This document shows positions 1 through 11,462 of a stretch of 64,000 bases of DNA, in pieces. The stretch is from assembly GCA_024195585.1 (NCBI GenBank), contig SWBL01000030.1, forward strand, positions 159,271-223,270. The letters are read 5' to 3'. The translations under genes and the position numbers were made by a program. Position 1 is the first letter of the stretch. Each line of letters starts with the position of its first letter. The notes beneath the pieces are model-generated. The model was not told where the DNA came from. It saw only the letters and a list, made by a program, of their open reading frames with translations, and searched no databases. This DNA is from Aureobasidium sp. EXF-3400 (lineage: Eukaryota; Ascomycota; Dothideomycetes; Dothideales; Saccotheciaceae).

Positions 1-456
1 ATAACCTGGTCAGGCACGACAAAGTCGCGAGGCTTAATCTCCTCTTGCAAACTGCCGACAGCCGAGAAAGCGATGATGGTACGGACACCGAGCGAGCGAA
101 GAGCGGCGATGTTGGCGCGAGCAGGAACCTCATGAGGAGCAATCTCATGGTGCAGACCGTGACGAGACAGGAAAGCGATGGGGATGTCCTTGCCGGTCGA
201 AGGAGACTTGTGGTGCAGCACGCTAATGGGTGACGAAGGGGTTCCCCATGGTGTGTCGACGTTCAGGCTGGCAGCGAGGGTGAAGCCTGGCAACGATTGC
301 AGACCAGTGCCGCCAATGACGGCAATGTGGATGGGATCTGTTGAATGCGAACAGCCGCCAAATGTCAGGTCCTCATTCTTTTAACAGTTTGGTCTAGAAG
401 TTCCAATCCGTGTTGGTGCAGCGTTTACCAGAGTATGTGCTTGCGACGTTTGCCAT
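1..456 (-). CDS. MEU1: S-methyl-5'-thioadenosine phosphorylase (partial, 3' end outside window)
   Basis: Phosphorolysis of 5'-methylthioadenosine to adenine and methylthioribose-1-phosphate in the methionine salvage pathway. Two exons are visible: 429-456, starting with ATG at 456, and 337 down to the window edge at 1. The 91-bp intron (338-428) has a GTAAAC donor and a CAACAG acceptor; joining gives MANVASTY then SDPIHIAVIGGTG, the usual N-terminus of the family. Downstream come the phosphate-loop GGTG, a SRHGLHHEIAPHEVPARA block and the IIAFSAVGSLQEEI block, all typical of MTAP/PNP family 2. About the first 120 residues of roughly 350 are here; the rest lies left of base 1. The generic alternative, purine nucleoside phosphorylase, is less likely because the HEIAPHEV block is MTAP-like. 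Confidence 0.9.
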
Positions 457-994
457 CTTGCGGAAGCCTATGTGTATGCAGCGAACTGAGTCTACACTTG
501 GTCTGAAGAACTTGGGATTGAAAGGACGCTTCAACATTGATTTCATCCCACCTTGAACTTTTTGGTGGGGAAGTTCTGATTGCGACATTGGCCCAAGCGC
601 GTTCCTCGTCTTCTTCGCGCCTGTGCATCGAGCCCGTGGTTCTATTACGAGTATGAGAGGGTCGCTGCAAGACTACGTAAACTTTCGCTGAAGAAAAACA
701 TCTAATATAGACCGCTCGTGCAGTGATATGCATTCAATTATATTAACGAGCGTAAACTTATTGTATGTCTGTCGAACGGACTTGCTCGGACATAGGTACT
801 CGAGTATTGATGCAAAAAAACCAATATCCCCTGCCTGCTTCATGCAGATCGATAATCTCCGTCCCGGGAAGAATCATCTGGTCGTTGTAGGTTGTGACCA
901 AGATTCAATTAGGTATTGCATGTATTGACTGTACGATTCATCCAGCTATCACAATGATGGAGAACGCCACTATGCCAGATCAATGCCTTGAGAT
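457..994. other. Spacer: MTAP promoter and acuK 3' flank
   Basis: 538 bp between two genes on the minus strand. It must hold the MTAP promoter and the 3' end of the acuK transcript. Open frames here are short and have no recognisable protein. No RNA gene or repeat seen. Confidence 0.6.
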
Positions 995-3194
995 CTAGAT
1001 AATCGGTAGGAACTGTTTGAAGTCAGTATGTCGCTCTTCTCAAACCAATACAGAATCGCAAGACTAACATTCATAACAATCATCATGGGAATGTCAAACA
1101 CGTCTCGCTTGACTACCCAGCAGAACATACAAGACACCTTGCCGTCCCGATCACCGAGCGAATTCATTCCAGACTCGCCACTGATGAGGGGACCGACAGG
1201 TTTGCCATTGTTGAGTCTGTTCTCTCGCTCGGCCAGAAGGTCTGCGCTCCAGCCAGGGTCTTCCTTGGTTTTGTATTTCAGAAGCTTGCAAGGCTTCATC
1301 ATGACACCACGTGAGTCTCCAAAGGCAAGTTTTGCAAAATCTTCGTAGAAGTCGATCACATTGTCGTCTTCCATGAGCTCAGGAAGAAGGACCGGTTGCA
1401 GTCGGCCTGCTGTGTCTGCATTGCTTTGGGTACGGGGTGTTGTGGTTCCTCTCGTGCTGGTCCCCGTTTGGCGGCCTGATGCGTTGCCGATATTGATATT
1501 CTGATTTGCTTCTTTGCCAAGAAGGACGTCCCTTGACCATCCTGTCAGTAATGAGAATTCTTTGCTGACAGCAGCGACTTCGCCAGTACGACGTAGGATC
1601 AGTGTTGGCGTTCCATAAGCCGTCAAAAAGTCATCGTATTCGAACAATGTCCTTTGAAAACATTTTTCCATGAATATTAGATCATCAACATTCAACTGTT
1701 TCGTGCAAGAGATGAACGATGGTCGAATAGCCGCGAGTGCTCTGGCAATTCGCGCAGTCTTCTGTGGTGAGTATAATCGTTGCAGGCATGCGGTCAGGGC
1801 GTGGAAGCCAGTGGTGTATGAATATGGAGCGGTGACAGATGTGTATATGTCAGAAGGATCTCGTCGTCTTCTGTGTTGACTCGGCCGGGCCTGGGTTATG
1901 TCGTTCGTTGAGAAACTGTTTCTGATTTGCGATCGATGTTGATGACGACTGTAATCTGGATTTGAGGTTTGCAGCATATTTTGCGCCGAAGCGGCAGGAC
2001 TTGAGTTGTACCCTGTGCCAAAGTCCATCATGTTGGCAGCACTGGGGCTTGCTCCTGACATAGAGCCATTCTCTCCGATAGCAAAGGCGTTCGGAAAGTT
2101 GAGCTGTCCATCAAAACTGTTATCGCCTGTTATCGGAAAGACCTGGCCAGAGCTGTTTTGTCTAGCACCATCGTTGTTGCGCTGCCAATCGGTAAAACCT
2201 GTGGTGGTGTAGCCAAAGGTTGATGAGTAGTTCGAGTTGGTTGGGTCGTAAGGAATTGAGGTCATCAGATTATTGTTCTCGGTGTCAGGAGTCTCGACGG
2301 CACCAGAAGACATATGTCCGAGCATACCAAACTCCAGAGCACCATAATGATTGCCAAAGTTCAGACTCGAGATATCGAAGTTAAAGAGTGAAGGGTCGGC
2401 AGGATCGAAGAACGGGGCGTTGAAGGGTGCGCCAGCCTTTGCATCTCCAGAAGTATGTGCTATAGAAGAGATAGGCTCTTGAGGGGGCGGCATCTGTTGA
2501 GAAGTGGCCGAGGGGAATGGCTGAGTGACCATATTCTGCTGCGGAGCGTATGGATTGTTATGGACCATTGGGGACTCGGTAGCTGAAGGGGAGTTGATAG
2601 GAGCTACCGAAGGAGTATGACCGAAGTTCGCAAAAGGCTGAGCACCAACAGGAGTGGGATAATATGATGACGAGGATTGGGCTACGGGAGTAGACTCAGT
2701 AGCTGGGGTAGCTTGATTCATTTGGCTCTGGCTTTGGTTGAAATTGTGTGGTATCAGAGCTTCGTTAGGTGCATCGTGTAGATATTTAGCCTTCTTTCGT
2801 ACTCCATCGTGGCAGTGGTCTTGTAAGCCACGTTTTATGCAGCGAAGACATGGTCGTTCGTCACCTGGTCAAGTCAGAGCAGCGTTCTGAGGAGTTTAGA
2901 AAGTAAAGCAGACGTACCGCATGTCAAATGTGCACGTTGGCAGGCATAGCAAGCTCTGCGCGCCTTCTTCCTCCTTGGCCTCGAGGGATCTTTTGCATTT
3001 GCGCGCTTGGTTGCCGAGTCGTTGTGGTCTTTGTTGGACGAGGCAGAGGCCGGTGAAGCCTTGTCGTCGCTCTGAGAGGGTTCTTGAACCGAGTCGGACA
3101 TGTTGGGCAGTGTCTGAGACGGAGTCTGTGTCTGGTTGGACGTGGGGTCTGTCTGCTCGTCGGGCGAGCCTTGTTGGACTGGATCGGGGGCCAT
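995..3194 (-). CDS. acuK: AcuK/ERT1-type Zn2Cys6 transcriptional activator of gluconeogenesis
   Basis: Predicted nuclear activator of gluconeogenic genes (PEP carboxykinase, fructose-1,6-bisphosphatase) and related carbon or iron responses, as known for AcuK/ERT1. Three exons: 2918-3194, 1069-2864 and 995-1012, giving 696 aa. The zinc cluster (C82, C85, C92, C98, C101, C110) is split by the first 53-bp intron, which falls right after TCG and restores [19 protein letters not shown] basic linker [11 protein letters not shown] follows, the family signature. The C-terminal third has a PAS-like region ([20 protein letters not shown]) and ends [15 protein letters not shown]. The last five residues plus stop come from an 18-nt final exon after a 55-bp intron; without it the frame runs into non-conserved sequence. 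The middle is Ser/Asn/Gln-rich. AcuM is the paralogue; the ERT1/AcuK subtype is favoured from the linker. Confidence 0.9.
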
Positions 3195-4140
3195 GGCCAG
3201 GGTGATATAAGAGTCGAGTCCGCCGGAGTGGCACGGAGCAGGTGGTCTTGTACAGAAGCACGTTTTCTGCAGCTTCCCGTGGATTGTTTCCGTTTCAGGA
3301 GTTCCAGGTGGATGGATGTGAGATCACGAGTGGCTGTATGCGCCGTGCCACAAGGGTCCGCCAGGGAGAGAGGCAGACACTACGGATCCCGCCCACGCGG
3401 TGCAAGGTAAGCAGGGGCAGCAGCGCGCTGTCTACCAAAGCAATGTCTACGCAGTTTGTGTCACCCTCGCTAAAGTCATGATGTCTATGCCAGACTGTCG
3501 GGAACGCGCGTGTGGGCCGAGGGCACGGCGGAGCGGTGTCACTGCACAGTCGCAACAGGACGTCCTATGCTTTGAACGATGCAATGAGTCCGCGACCTTT
3601 GCGCGACGACAGCACGAGCTCCGGAGATGTTGTATTTGCAGAGAATGGGTAGCTTGTCGATACCATGAACCTGACTGGACATGCGCAATTCGGCCTTGGC
3701 AAGCCCGCATCCTTCCCGCGAGGCCGAGGCAGGCCTGCCGAAGAACCCTTGGGGCCTGCGCTTTGCTTCTCCAAACCTTCCCCTCAGTCTGCCCGCCTCC
3801 ATATCAAACGTCCAAGCGTCCTCACATGTATCCTTGACCATTTTCTGTGCCAGGCCAACATGCCAGCTCGTCAAGTTATTGAGTCTTTGGGTAGTACATG
3901 CTCGCTTGTTCGTCCTGTCACCGCCATTCATGTCTCGCGGCTCGACCCTCATTCGTCCCACCTCGACCTTCTCTGACTGGTTTCCAAATACCCAGCCAGC
4001 TGTTCTCCTCCACCAAGGGGTCCGAGCACAGATCTCTTTGGTGTCTCTTGCCTCGTGGGAGAACGCGATGCACTATTGTTCATGCAGTGCCACCGATCCA
4101 AGCTCATCTATTTCTGTACCTCAGCCTTCCCAATCTGTCC
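3195..4140. other. Spacer: acuK upstream region
   Basis: 946 bp upstream of acuK and downstream of the transporter gene, both on the minus strand. Many overlapping frames of 70-180 codons exist on both strands, but none shows a domain, a splice-supported start or conservation that I recognise. Probably a long acuK promoter/leader. Confidence 0.5.
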
Positions 4141-7106
4141 TCATGATTGCGCAAACTTGGAATTCTTGCGGAGTCGCTTGCCATATTCTATTGGCTCGTC
4201 AGCATTCCTCGTCGCTCCTTCTCTAACCAAGTAATGCTTCTTACTGAAAAATAGGTACGCTTATGCCAGGGTCAGCACTTTTATCCATGGTACGGGGTCT
4301 TGAACAAAACAAACTTACGAAATGGTGCCATGGCAAGGGCTAGGAAGGCCAGTAATGACGACGCCTGTCACCAGTTTAGCATCACTTGACCATAATCATC
4401 GTATTCGCATTCCTGCTACCCACCCATTGGTATCCCAACTCTGTTCCAGGTTTCTGCATTAGTGACCGCTTCTTCGATCATTGCCCGAGTTTGGAAACTT
4501 ACTGTTGTACATTTGCACACCTAAAAACAGGGTTAGCGATGAACGAACCGTGATGTGATATTTCCAACTGACCAAAGAGAGGGAACGCTGCAGCAAAGCT
4601 TGAGCGAGCAAAACTATTAGCTGCCAGCGCGCTCGCGGCATACAAGGGGTACTATTGCAGAAAGTCAGTTTTCCATGCACATCGCAGCCAGAGGCGGTCA
4701 AATGAAGCATCGGGGCGACCCTACGGTCCGCTCCGCAGCCGCTCACGCCGTTTGGAATGATCACCTACGCATTCTACAAGGAAGGTAAAGACGCCACTGA
4801 AGACGAAGATATTTCTGTTTATTCCCGGGTTAGCAACACGCCTCTTGTGGGTGTCTTACTTCAGCCCGCTCAATCTTGACTCACCCAAGACCAAAGATGC
4901 CACTGAAGACAATGGGAACTTTGGCAAATCCAACAGTCAGTGTTCAGTCGCTTATGCAAGGCATCGAGCTTCGAATGGTCTTACCGATCCAATGTACCTG
5001 CAGCACGGGGGTTAGCTGGGTGTTCTTCTTCAACCATGGATTTGGGCTTCCACCTGGCCCGTCGTGCAAAGTGGCACTTCTGGGGCCAGTGAGATGCTGC
5101 GGTGGGGTTGCAAGTGGACATTGGGCAGTATGCATATTGCGTCCAATAAGATCGGAGATCTTCCTGCATTGCGCCAAGGGAAATAATCGATGCAAGCCAC
5201 TTACCGAGGAATACGTTGTCCAGCCTGTGCGATGCCTTGTGTTAGCTATCCAATGGTTCTGTGCGAACCACCTCCTCTCCATCTACTTACCGAAACCGAA
5301 CAGGCCGATTGGAACCAGAACTGCACCGCTGGCACAAATGTCAGCACGTTCGGCACACTTTTGCATATCCCAACACTTTGAAGGCATACAGAATTGTTGG
5401 CGGTAGACGGAACTCGGGCTCAGAAACGCCTCCGTTCTTGTTCACCAGACGGGTATAGTTTTTCCGCCAAATGGGATCGCAGCTGACACCTGTAATCATG
5501 CCGACAAAGATACCTATGAATGTAAGTCCGGTCTGCCATAGTACGAAACCATGATTGTTCTCGAAGACGAGAGGGAACGCTCCGAAGAACCTAGGGCACA
5601 GTCAGTATATCCAATGGACGATGGAGCCCTCATCTACGTACAAGTATAGAATGCCGAGAAGAATGGCGGAGAGGATACACAGACTCAGGCACATCGCTTC
5701 GAGAAAAAGCAGCTGGAATGGTCTGACACAGCTCCATGCAACGGTCCGAAACACCGATTTGTTCATGTTTTCGATTGGTGCTCGCCAGGCTGGATTACCC
5801 GTATCCTTCCTGAGCTTGATGGCTTTTTTACGCAAAAGAACGGGATGGTAGGTTTCGGGCACGAGGAAAATGATAGCTGCCAACATGCCGCCAGACCAAA
5901 TAAGCAGAACGTAGAAGGTCCATCGCTAGAAGCTGTGAGTCAGTGAACGAGCGGCTCGGTGGTGTGAATGCATACCCAGTTGGTGTAGTAGTTGATGAAA
6001 CCGCCGACAATAGGTCCAATCTCAGCTACACCATTGTAAGCATAAATCTCGGACTATGCAGATAGAGTGGACTCACGGCCAACGAACGGAGCCGCTGTAT
6101 AAAATGCTGCATCACGTCAGCTTCTGGCCGTTCTTCGTGTGCTTTGTAAACGACAAACCCATTGGCAGAGAGAGCTGAGCTTTGGGAAACAGATCTCCAA
6201 CGGTTCCTCCTGCTACACTGTTGTGCATCATCGCGGATTAGTTCTGCTTTAGGAAAAGCATTCTTCGGATCGTAGAATATTCAACCATACCTCAGAAAGG
6301 CACTACCAGCAAGTCCGTCGAAGAAACGTGCCACCAACATTGTTTGGATGTTTTGTGCCACGGCGCATGGGATCAGCCAGATTAAGAAGAATGTGTAGGA
6401 GCCGATGTAGATGGGTCTTCTTCCGTAGAACTTTTGATCCGGTCAATCTCGGTCCCTTCTTGTCGTGTTGAGAAGTTGTGCACTTACTTCTGAAAGTGGC
6501 GACATAACCATAGGTCCGAGACCTAGTCCTACGACAAACAGGGACAGTCCAAGAGTAGCGACAATCCTTGAGCAGCCAAACTCTGGTTCCAATTGCCCAT
6601 AAGTTGACGTGTAGAGCGCAGAGGTGCATGTTCTAATTCACATGAAAGTCAGTCCGGCATGCTCAATTGTATCGGCATATCGGTCCAGTCAGGCGGGTAC
6701 TGTAGACATGGTGCCAAAGGCATGGTCTTTTGATGCGACAGTTCAAGGTGGTAAGGATCAATGAAAGATCTACGTACACGCATAATGAGCTGGCAGACAC
6801 GATTATGACAATGATCCACTTCCGGGCGTAGGCCATGCTTCTGGGGTTCATGGGGTCGTCGTCGCCGCCGTCCCAGGTGACTTCGAACTCCTTCTCATGA
6901 GCGCCTTCGTCGCCCACAGCTGTGATTCCACTCTCTTCATCCTTGGACCCTCGTCTAGCCTGCTCATCTGTATCGCTTTCTCTTGAATGTCGCACTGCTT
7001 TCTCGTCTGCTCCTTGGTCGACTTGTGTATCTGGATTGGGCACTACGTCGAAGGGTACGCGCTCTTCATCTTCTTGCACGGCCTTGTCTGATTCGTTGCG
7101 TTCCAT
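4141..7106 (-). CDS. MFS multidrug transporter, DHA1 (drug:H+ antiporter-1) family, 19 exons
   Basis: Predicted 12-TM plasma-membrane proton antiporter of the polyamine/azole (TPO1/FLU1-like) type, 536 aa. Exons: 6778-7106, 6488-6632, 6291-6430, 6159-6217, 6077-6106, 5976-6025, 5642-5925, 5390-5590, 5291-5328, 5205-5224, 4985-4997, 4885-4918, 4769-4814, 4573-4651, 4503-4520, 4424-4440, 4319-4364, 4245-4259, 4141-4187. They sum to 1611 nt with phases matching at every junction. The acidic, hydrophilic N-terminus ends in DDPMNPRSM. Family landmarks appear in order: STYGQLEPEFG, MSPLSEFYGRRPIYIG, FFDGLAGSAFLSVAGGTVGD, NYYTNWRWTFY, LVPETYHPVLLRKKA, GWTTYSSVHWIVPI, YPLYAASALAANSFARS and a KYGKRLRKNSKF tail. 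Eighteen introns (50-207 bp) and microexons of 13-20 nt are exceptional; see findings. Single microexon borders could be off by a few bases. Substrate not predictable. Confidence 0.9.
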
Positions 7107-8445
7107 GTCTGCTGCGACGTGTTGACTCGATCGTGCGACGGGCTCAAAGGCGACGGTTCGGACCGGTGTAATTGTTTATGTGACGGAGGGAGCGATGACG
7201 GGTGCTTGGTAATTGGACCTGGTTTGTCATCAAGAACGCGCAATCTACTCAGCAGAAGTTATCGATAGAGGAAACAGCGAACGGTGACTGCCAGATTATT
7301 TTCCCATTTTGGCCCCCTCTTTCTTGCGAGCCGCTCTTTCCTCACGACCGTACCGGTATGTCATTGCGTATGGAGATAGCATCTCGCTCGGAACTTTAAT
7401 GCCGAGAAAGGTTATTCCTGCCACTTTGGGGAATGCGGGTCCTGTCATCGGCAGCAAACGACATGTCCTAGCGGAGACGAAATCTTGTTCGTTCTGTCTC
7501 CATATCTGCTGAATCCATCAAGACCTGTTCTTCTGGTCGACGCGAGTTCTTGTCAGCTACAGCAGTGCTCGACGGATAAAACCCCCAAACAGCATGATAA
7601 TCATCATTGTAACTACCACCTGAAATGCTCCCGCCATACCTCCAACTTTTTTCCAGAACATCCAGCCAGATATCGACTGATAGATCATCTTCTGGACTAT
7701 CCTTTCGATCTCGTCAAACAAAAGGACCGCACCAGCATTGTTCATGATGCGCGTATGCCATCGTACAATCTTCTAGACAAGCGAGCGAGTTGACCGGTAG
7801 GTGACTCTGGATACCGTCGATAGTACTGAGCCCTTATCCATGTGCTGCCAACCTGACACGTTTGCTTGCTCGGAAACCAAGAAACCACAACAAGCAACAT
7901 GGTTCATTGTGCAAGAGACAATGGCCATTGGAAGTCAGATGGTTGCATGAATGTGCATGCGTACTTGCGTGCTTACCACATGGTGTGACTAGGACAAATC
8001 TTTGTTTTGCTGTGTGCATGCACTCGAGCAAGTACATTCCCCTCTGTCAGTCAAATCAGACCGAAGTTCAGTGTGTCTTCTTTGATCCTCATCAGTGTCT
8101 CAGGAGCATGATGATATGTGCTGGATGGTGGATTTGAGTTGGAAGACGAAAAAGTGAAGCATAGGCTCTGCTGCTTTGTGAGTCGCCTGGACCTCTAACG
8201 AGTAGCCAGACTCATTCTCCCCATTCTAGTTGCTAGCTTTTGTCAATTCACATCATCCGAAGGCCGAATTTTCCGGAGGAGAAACGAACGACTTGTTGCT
8301 CCGGGTGACCAGAGCTTCGCAGTTGGCTTTGGGTTGCTTCACTGCACTCGCGCTTTTCTCTTCAGTTCCGCACAACACTCTCTGTTTCTTTACGACTGCA
8401 GTCCCACTTCTTTCTTCTCTTTCATCGACACGCATCTTTCACTAC
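7107..8445. other. Divergent intergenic region (transporter / dynamin-like gene)
   Basis: 1.34 kb between two divergently transcribed genes. The right end (8230-8445) is in frame with the dynamin-like gene but lacks an in-frame ATG before 8446, so it is read as 5' leader. A short minus-strand frame at 7557-7775 encodes a hydrophobic stretch with no recognised family. Nothing else seen. Confidence 0.5.
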
Positions 8446-11049
8446 ATGGCGGACCCCTACATCAAGCTTGAGCAATCACCCATAACTGAACACGCTCCTC
8501 GCGTCTTCAACAACTCTGCGCCGTCTGACACTTCCTCCTACACTACTTCTGACACTTCCACCATGACCGCGCCTCCACCCGCGCATGGTGCCTTCGACAT
8601 GGCCGACGGTCAAGATCAAGCCCCTCAAGTCGCTGGCGCGCAGCTCGACCTTCTAGGCCGCCCTGTGCAGAAACTGGTTCAGTTGATCAAGGAGCTTGAA
8701 CAACTTGGAGTTGAGACGACGAACTTGCCCCTGCCCAAGATCGTCGTCGTCGGTGATCAGTCTGCTGGAAAGAGCTCTGTAAGTTCTATCGCCCTCCACA
8801 CATGCGCCGCTTTTCTAACTCTAGACTAGCTGATTGAGGGTATCAGCGGTATCAAAGTCCCTCGCAGCGATGGAACATGCACTAGATGCCCTCTCCAGAT
8901 CACTCTGTATTCCTCCTCGGAACCAGATGCTGCTGCCTGGTCTTGTGCGGTCTCGCTGCAACAAAAGTTCTCGTTTGACCCAGAAGCCATCATAGACGGA
9001 CGCGAGCGCTATGGTAGATGGCGTGAAAACCACACCCCAGCAACCATCCCATTCGCCGTTGTCAATGACAAGAACGACCTTGAGAATATCCTTAGTCGTG
9101 CGCAGCGCGCTACTCTCAACCCAGGCGATAATCCTTTGAATTATCTTAACAACGCAATCTCTGTGGAGAAAATGCCTATGTTGGTCGAATTCTCGCCGAA
9201 CAAGATTATCCTCGACATCACAGCACCAGGACAACCTAGTCTGTCATTCATTGATCTGCCAGGTGTTGTTCAACAAATGACAACCGCTAAGGACAAATGG
9301 CTTGTCAATCTTGTTGAGAATTTCGTGATTGATCACATCAACCAAGGAAACTCACTGATCCTGCTTGCTCGTTCTATGGAGTCAGACTTCGCCAACTCAA
9401 GTGGAGCTAAACTCATTGACGAGTGTGGCGCTTTGGCACGTACTGTTGGCTGTCTTACCAAGCCCGACCGCTGGCCTCCTGGTAGTAGAGCCCAACACAT
9501 CAAGAATGTTCTGCATGGCGATGCTTTTGCAGTTGGACATGGCTACTTCGTCACCAAACAACCCAACCAGCTGGAACTGAACAACAACATCTCCGCCGAC
9601 GATGCTCGTAGTTCAGAAGACCAGTTCTTTACCCAAGCTCCATGGAGCACTGAGCTGCAAGACTTCCAGGAGCGCTTTGGAACCTTCAAGCTCCGTGACT
9701 TTCTCTCCATCAAATTGACAAACCAAATCCTGGTCACTTTGCCCAAAATTGTCAGAACAGTCGACGCTCACCTCCAAGAGGTTGAAACATTGCTTGCAGG
9801 TTATCCTGACCCACCCGAGAATGCTCTTGGTAAGGTACTTGAGGCGCTGACTACCTTCCGCGTTGCGGTTGAGAAACACGCACAGGGAGCCTATCCTTAC
9901 AACGAAATGCATAATTCTCTCAAGGGACTGGCCAACACCTTCCATTCCAATCTGCAAAAGCTTCGCCCGGGCCTCATTGTTGCAACTCCCGAAGAGTTCC
10001 GTCAGGCGGTTGAGACACCTACTTTTTCTCTGCTTTCTGATGATGATGCTATTGGCACACCTTGCCCTAGCATTGAGCCCAGATCTCAGAAGAAGAGAAG
10101 AGCCGATTTCGATACCCCAACCACTTCGACTGCAAAGAAGATCAAGTCCGATATTGCCACTCCTAGAAACAGCTCCAACTCCATGACAAAGAGAAAGACG
10201 TTTCGCTTGCTTGAAGTACGCGATACTTTGAACAAGCTGACAGCTTCGAGCGTTCCTGGCGAAGTTGATTTTGTTGCTGTCGACCACCTTCGTAAGCAGA
10301 CGCTTGTTGGTTGGGAGCAACCCATGCTTGAATTCGTCAACAGTGTCCACCAGGAGATCCAGAATACTTTGGATCATCTGCTCGAAGAGGCTTGTGCTCA
10401 GTGGCTTAACACCGCCTTTTTTACTGAGGCCAGGAAGATTGTCAAAGCCTTCGTAGCCGATACCATTCGCGACCAGCTGCAACAGGCAAAGCGCGCTCTG
10501 GACCGAGAACAGCGCAAGCCTCTGACCTTGAACACTGAGGGTTTCAAATACCACCACGACAAGGAACTCCAAATTCTTCTGGAAGGACGTGCTACACAGA
10601 GACTCGTCGAGAAGACCGAAGATGCAGACCGCGCTGCCGGCAAGATCATGGTCGACCAGAGCGAACGCAAGAAGAGGGCCAAAGCCGATAACAAGGCCAA
10701 GGGCGAGCTCAGCGACGACCCCTTCGCCGAAGAGATCAAGGTTATGGCCAAGGTCAGAGGCTACCACAATGTCGCTCTTTCTCGCTTCCTTGATGTCGTT
10801 GTGCAGGGTGTCCAAGCAGAGGTGCTGCATGAGCTCGAGACCAACCTGCTGTCGCAGTTGAAGGTTGGTCTAGAGGTTGAGACACGCGACGCGCAGGATC
10901 GTTGCAAGGAGCTGCTTGCTGAGGACCGCGAGCGTGAGATCCGTCGCAAGGAGTTACAGCAGGAGAGAAGCAACTTCATCGAGGCCCAGCGCAAGCTTGC
11001 TGCCATCAGCCAGATTGGAGAGGACGTCGCTTCGCTGTCTGACAACTGA
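8446..11049 (+). CDS. Dynamin/Mx-like large GTPase
   Basis: Large GTPase that would self-assemble on membranes; fungal proteins of this Mx-like branch are distinct from Vps1 and Dnm1 and their roles are mostly unknown. Exons 8446-8778 and 8830-11049, 850 aa; the 51-bp intron splits GDQSAGKSS from LIEGISGIKVPR. GTPase motifs: G1 GDQSAGKSS at residues 103-111, G2-region KVPRSDGTCTRCP, G3 DLPG, G4 TKPD. A Ser/Lys-rich insert with KKRRADF- and KKIKSD-like basic patches (around 10080-10200), which could act as a nuclear signal, sits in the stalk region. The C-terminus (LAEDREREIRRKELQQERSN) is a GTPase effector domain. ATG 8446 is chosen because upstream in-frame codons to 8230 contain no ATG. No PH domain or TM seen. 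Confidence 0.9.
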
Positions 11050-11462
11050 TGTATTCGATCAAGTCTAAGTTGACTGCTACGAAGAAAAATTGTACAACAA
11101 GATGAAGGACGAACAGGAAAGAAAACAAGAGAAGAAGAATCAAGAGTAATGGCATGAGACTATCCGGACAATGAGAAGAGATGGAACGAACATTGAGACT
11201 GTATTACAGTGAGATGGTGCTCTCACTCTGTAGAAAGCAAGAGCCCGGTAGATAACAGTCATGCAAAAGATTCCAGTAGCTTACCTTGATATGTCTTCTT
11301 CAACTGTGTGTGAGTAATAGAGGCAATGCTTATGATAAGATAGACTGACTGACTGACTGACATACAGAGCAGCGCTGCGCATCGCGGCCAGAGTCTCGTT
11401 TGGAAGGAGGAAGGTTTGTTCGTGTGTTCATCGTAAAGGTCGTTTGATATATTCGCAAGAGA
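11050..11462. other. Convergent 3' spacer with GACT microsatellite
   Basis: 413 bp between the 3' ends of the dynamin-like and MFAP1-like genes. It holds a short tandem repeat (GACT, four full copies plus GAC, 11343-11361). No gene seen. Confidence 0.6.
11343..11361 (+). repeat. GACT microsatellite
   Basis: Four perfect GACT units followed by GAC, inside the convergent spacer. A simple repeat, likely to vary between strains. Confidence 0.85.

Noticed and set aside
3195..4140. Several 80-180-codon frames upstream of acuK
   Set aside because: They overlap each other in many frames, lack domains and sit in an expected promoter region.
995..7106. AcuK regulator plus transporter as the start of a metabolite cluster
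   Set aside because: No biosynthetic backbone enzyme or tailoring enzymes nearby; AcuK is a conserved central-carbon regulator.
4141..7106. Recent introner-like element burst as the source of the transporter introns
   Set aside because: By eye the 18 introns share only splice and branch consensus, not extended sequence, so a recent burst of identical elements is not supported. A full alignment could change this.
7557..7775. Short hydrophobic minus-strand frame (MAGAFQVVVTMMIIMLFGG) in the transporter/dynamin spacer
   Set aside because: Bounded by stops, no splice-supported extension and no family I can name; could be chance. A homology search would settle it.
9613..10830. 405-codon ORF antisense to the dynamin-like gene
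   Set aside because: Low-complexity composition set by the sense codons; the sense strand has full GTPase motifs.
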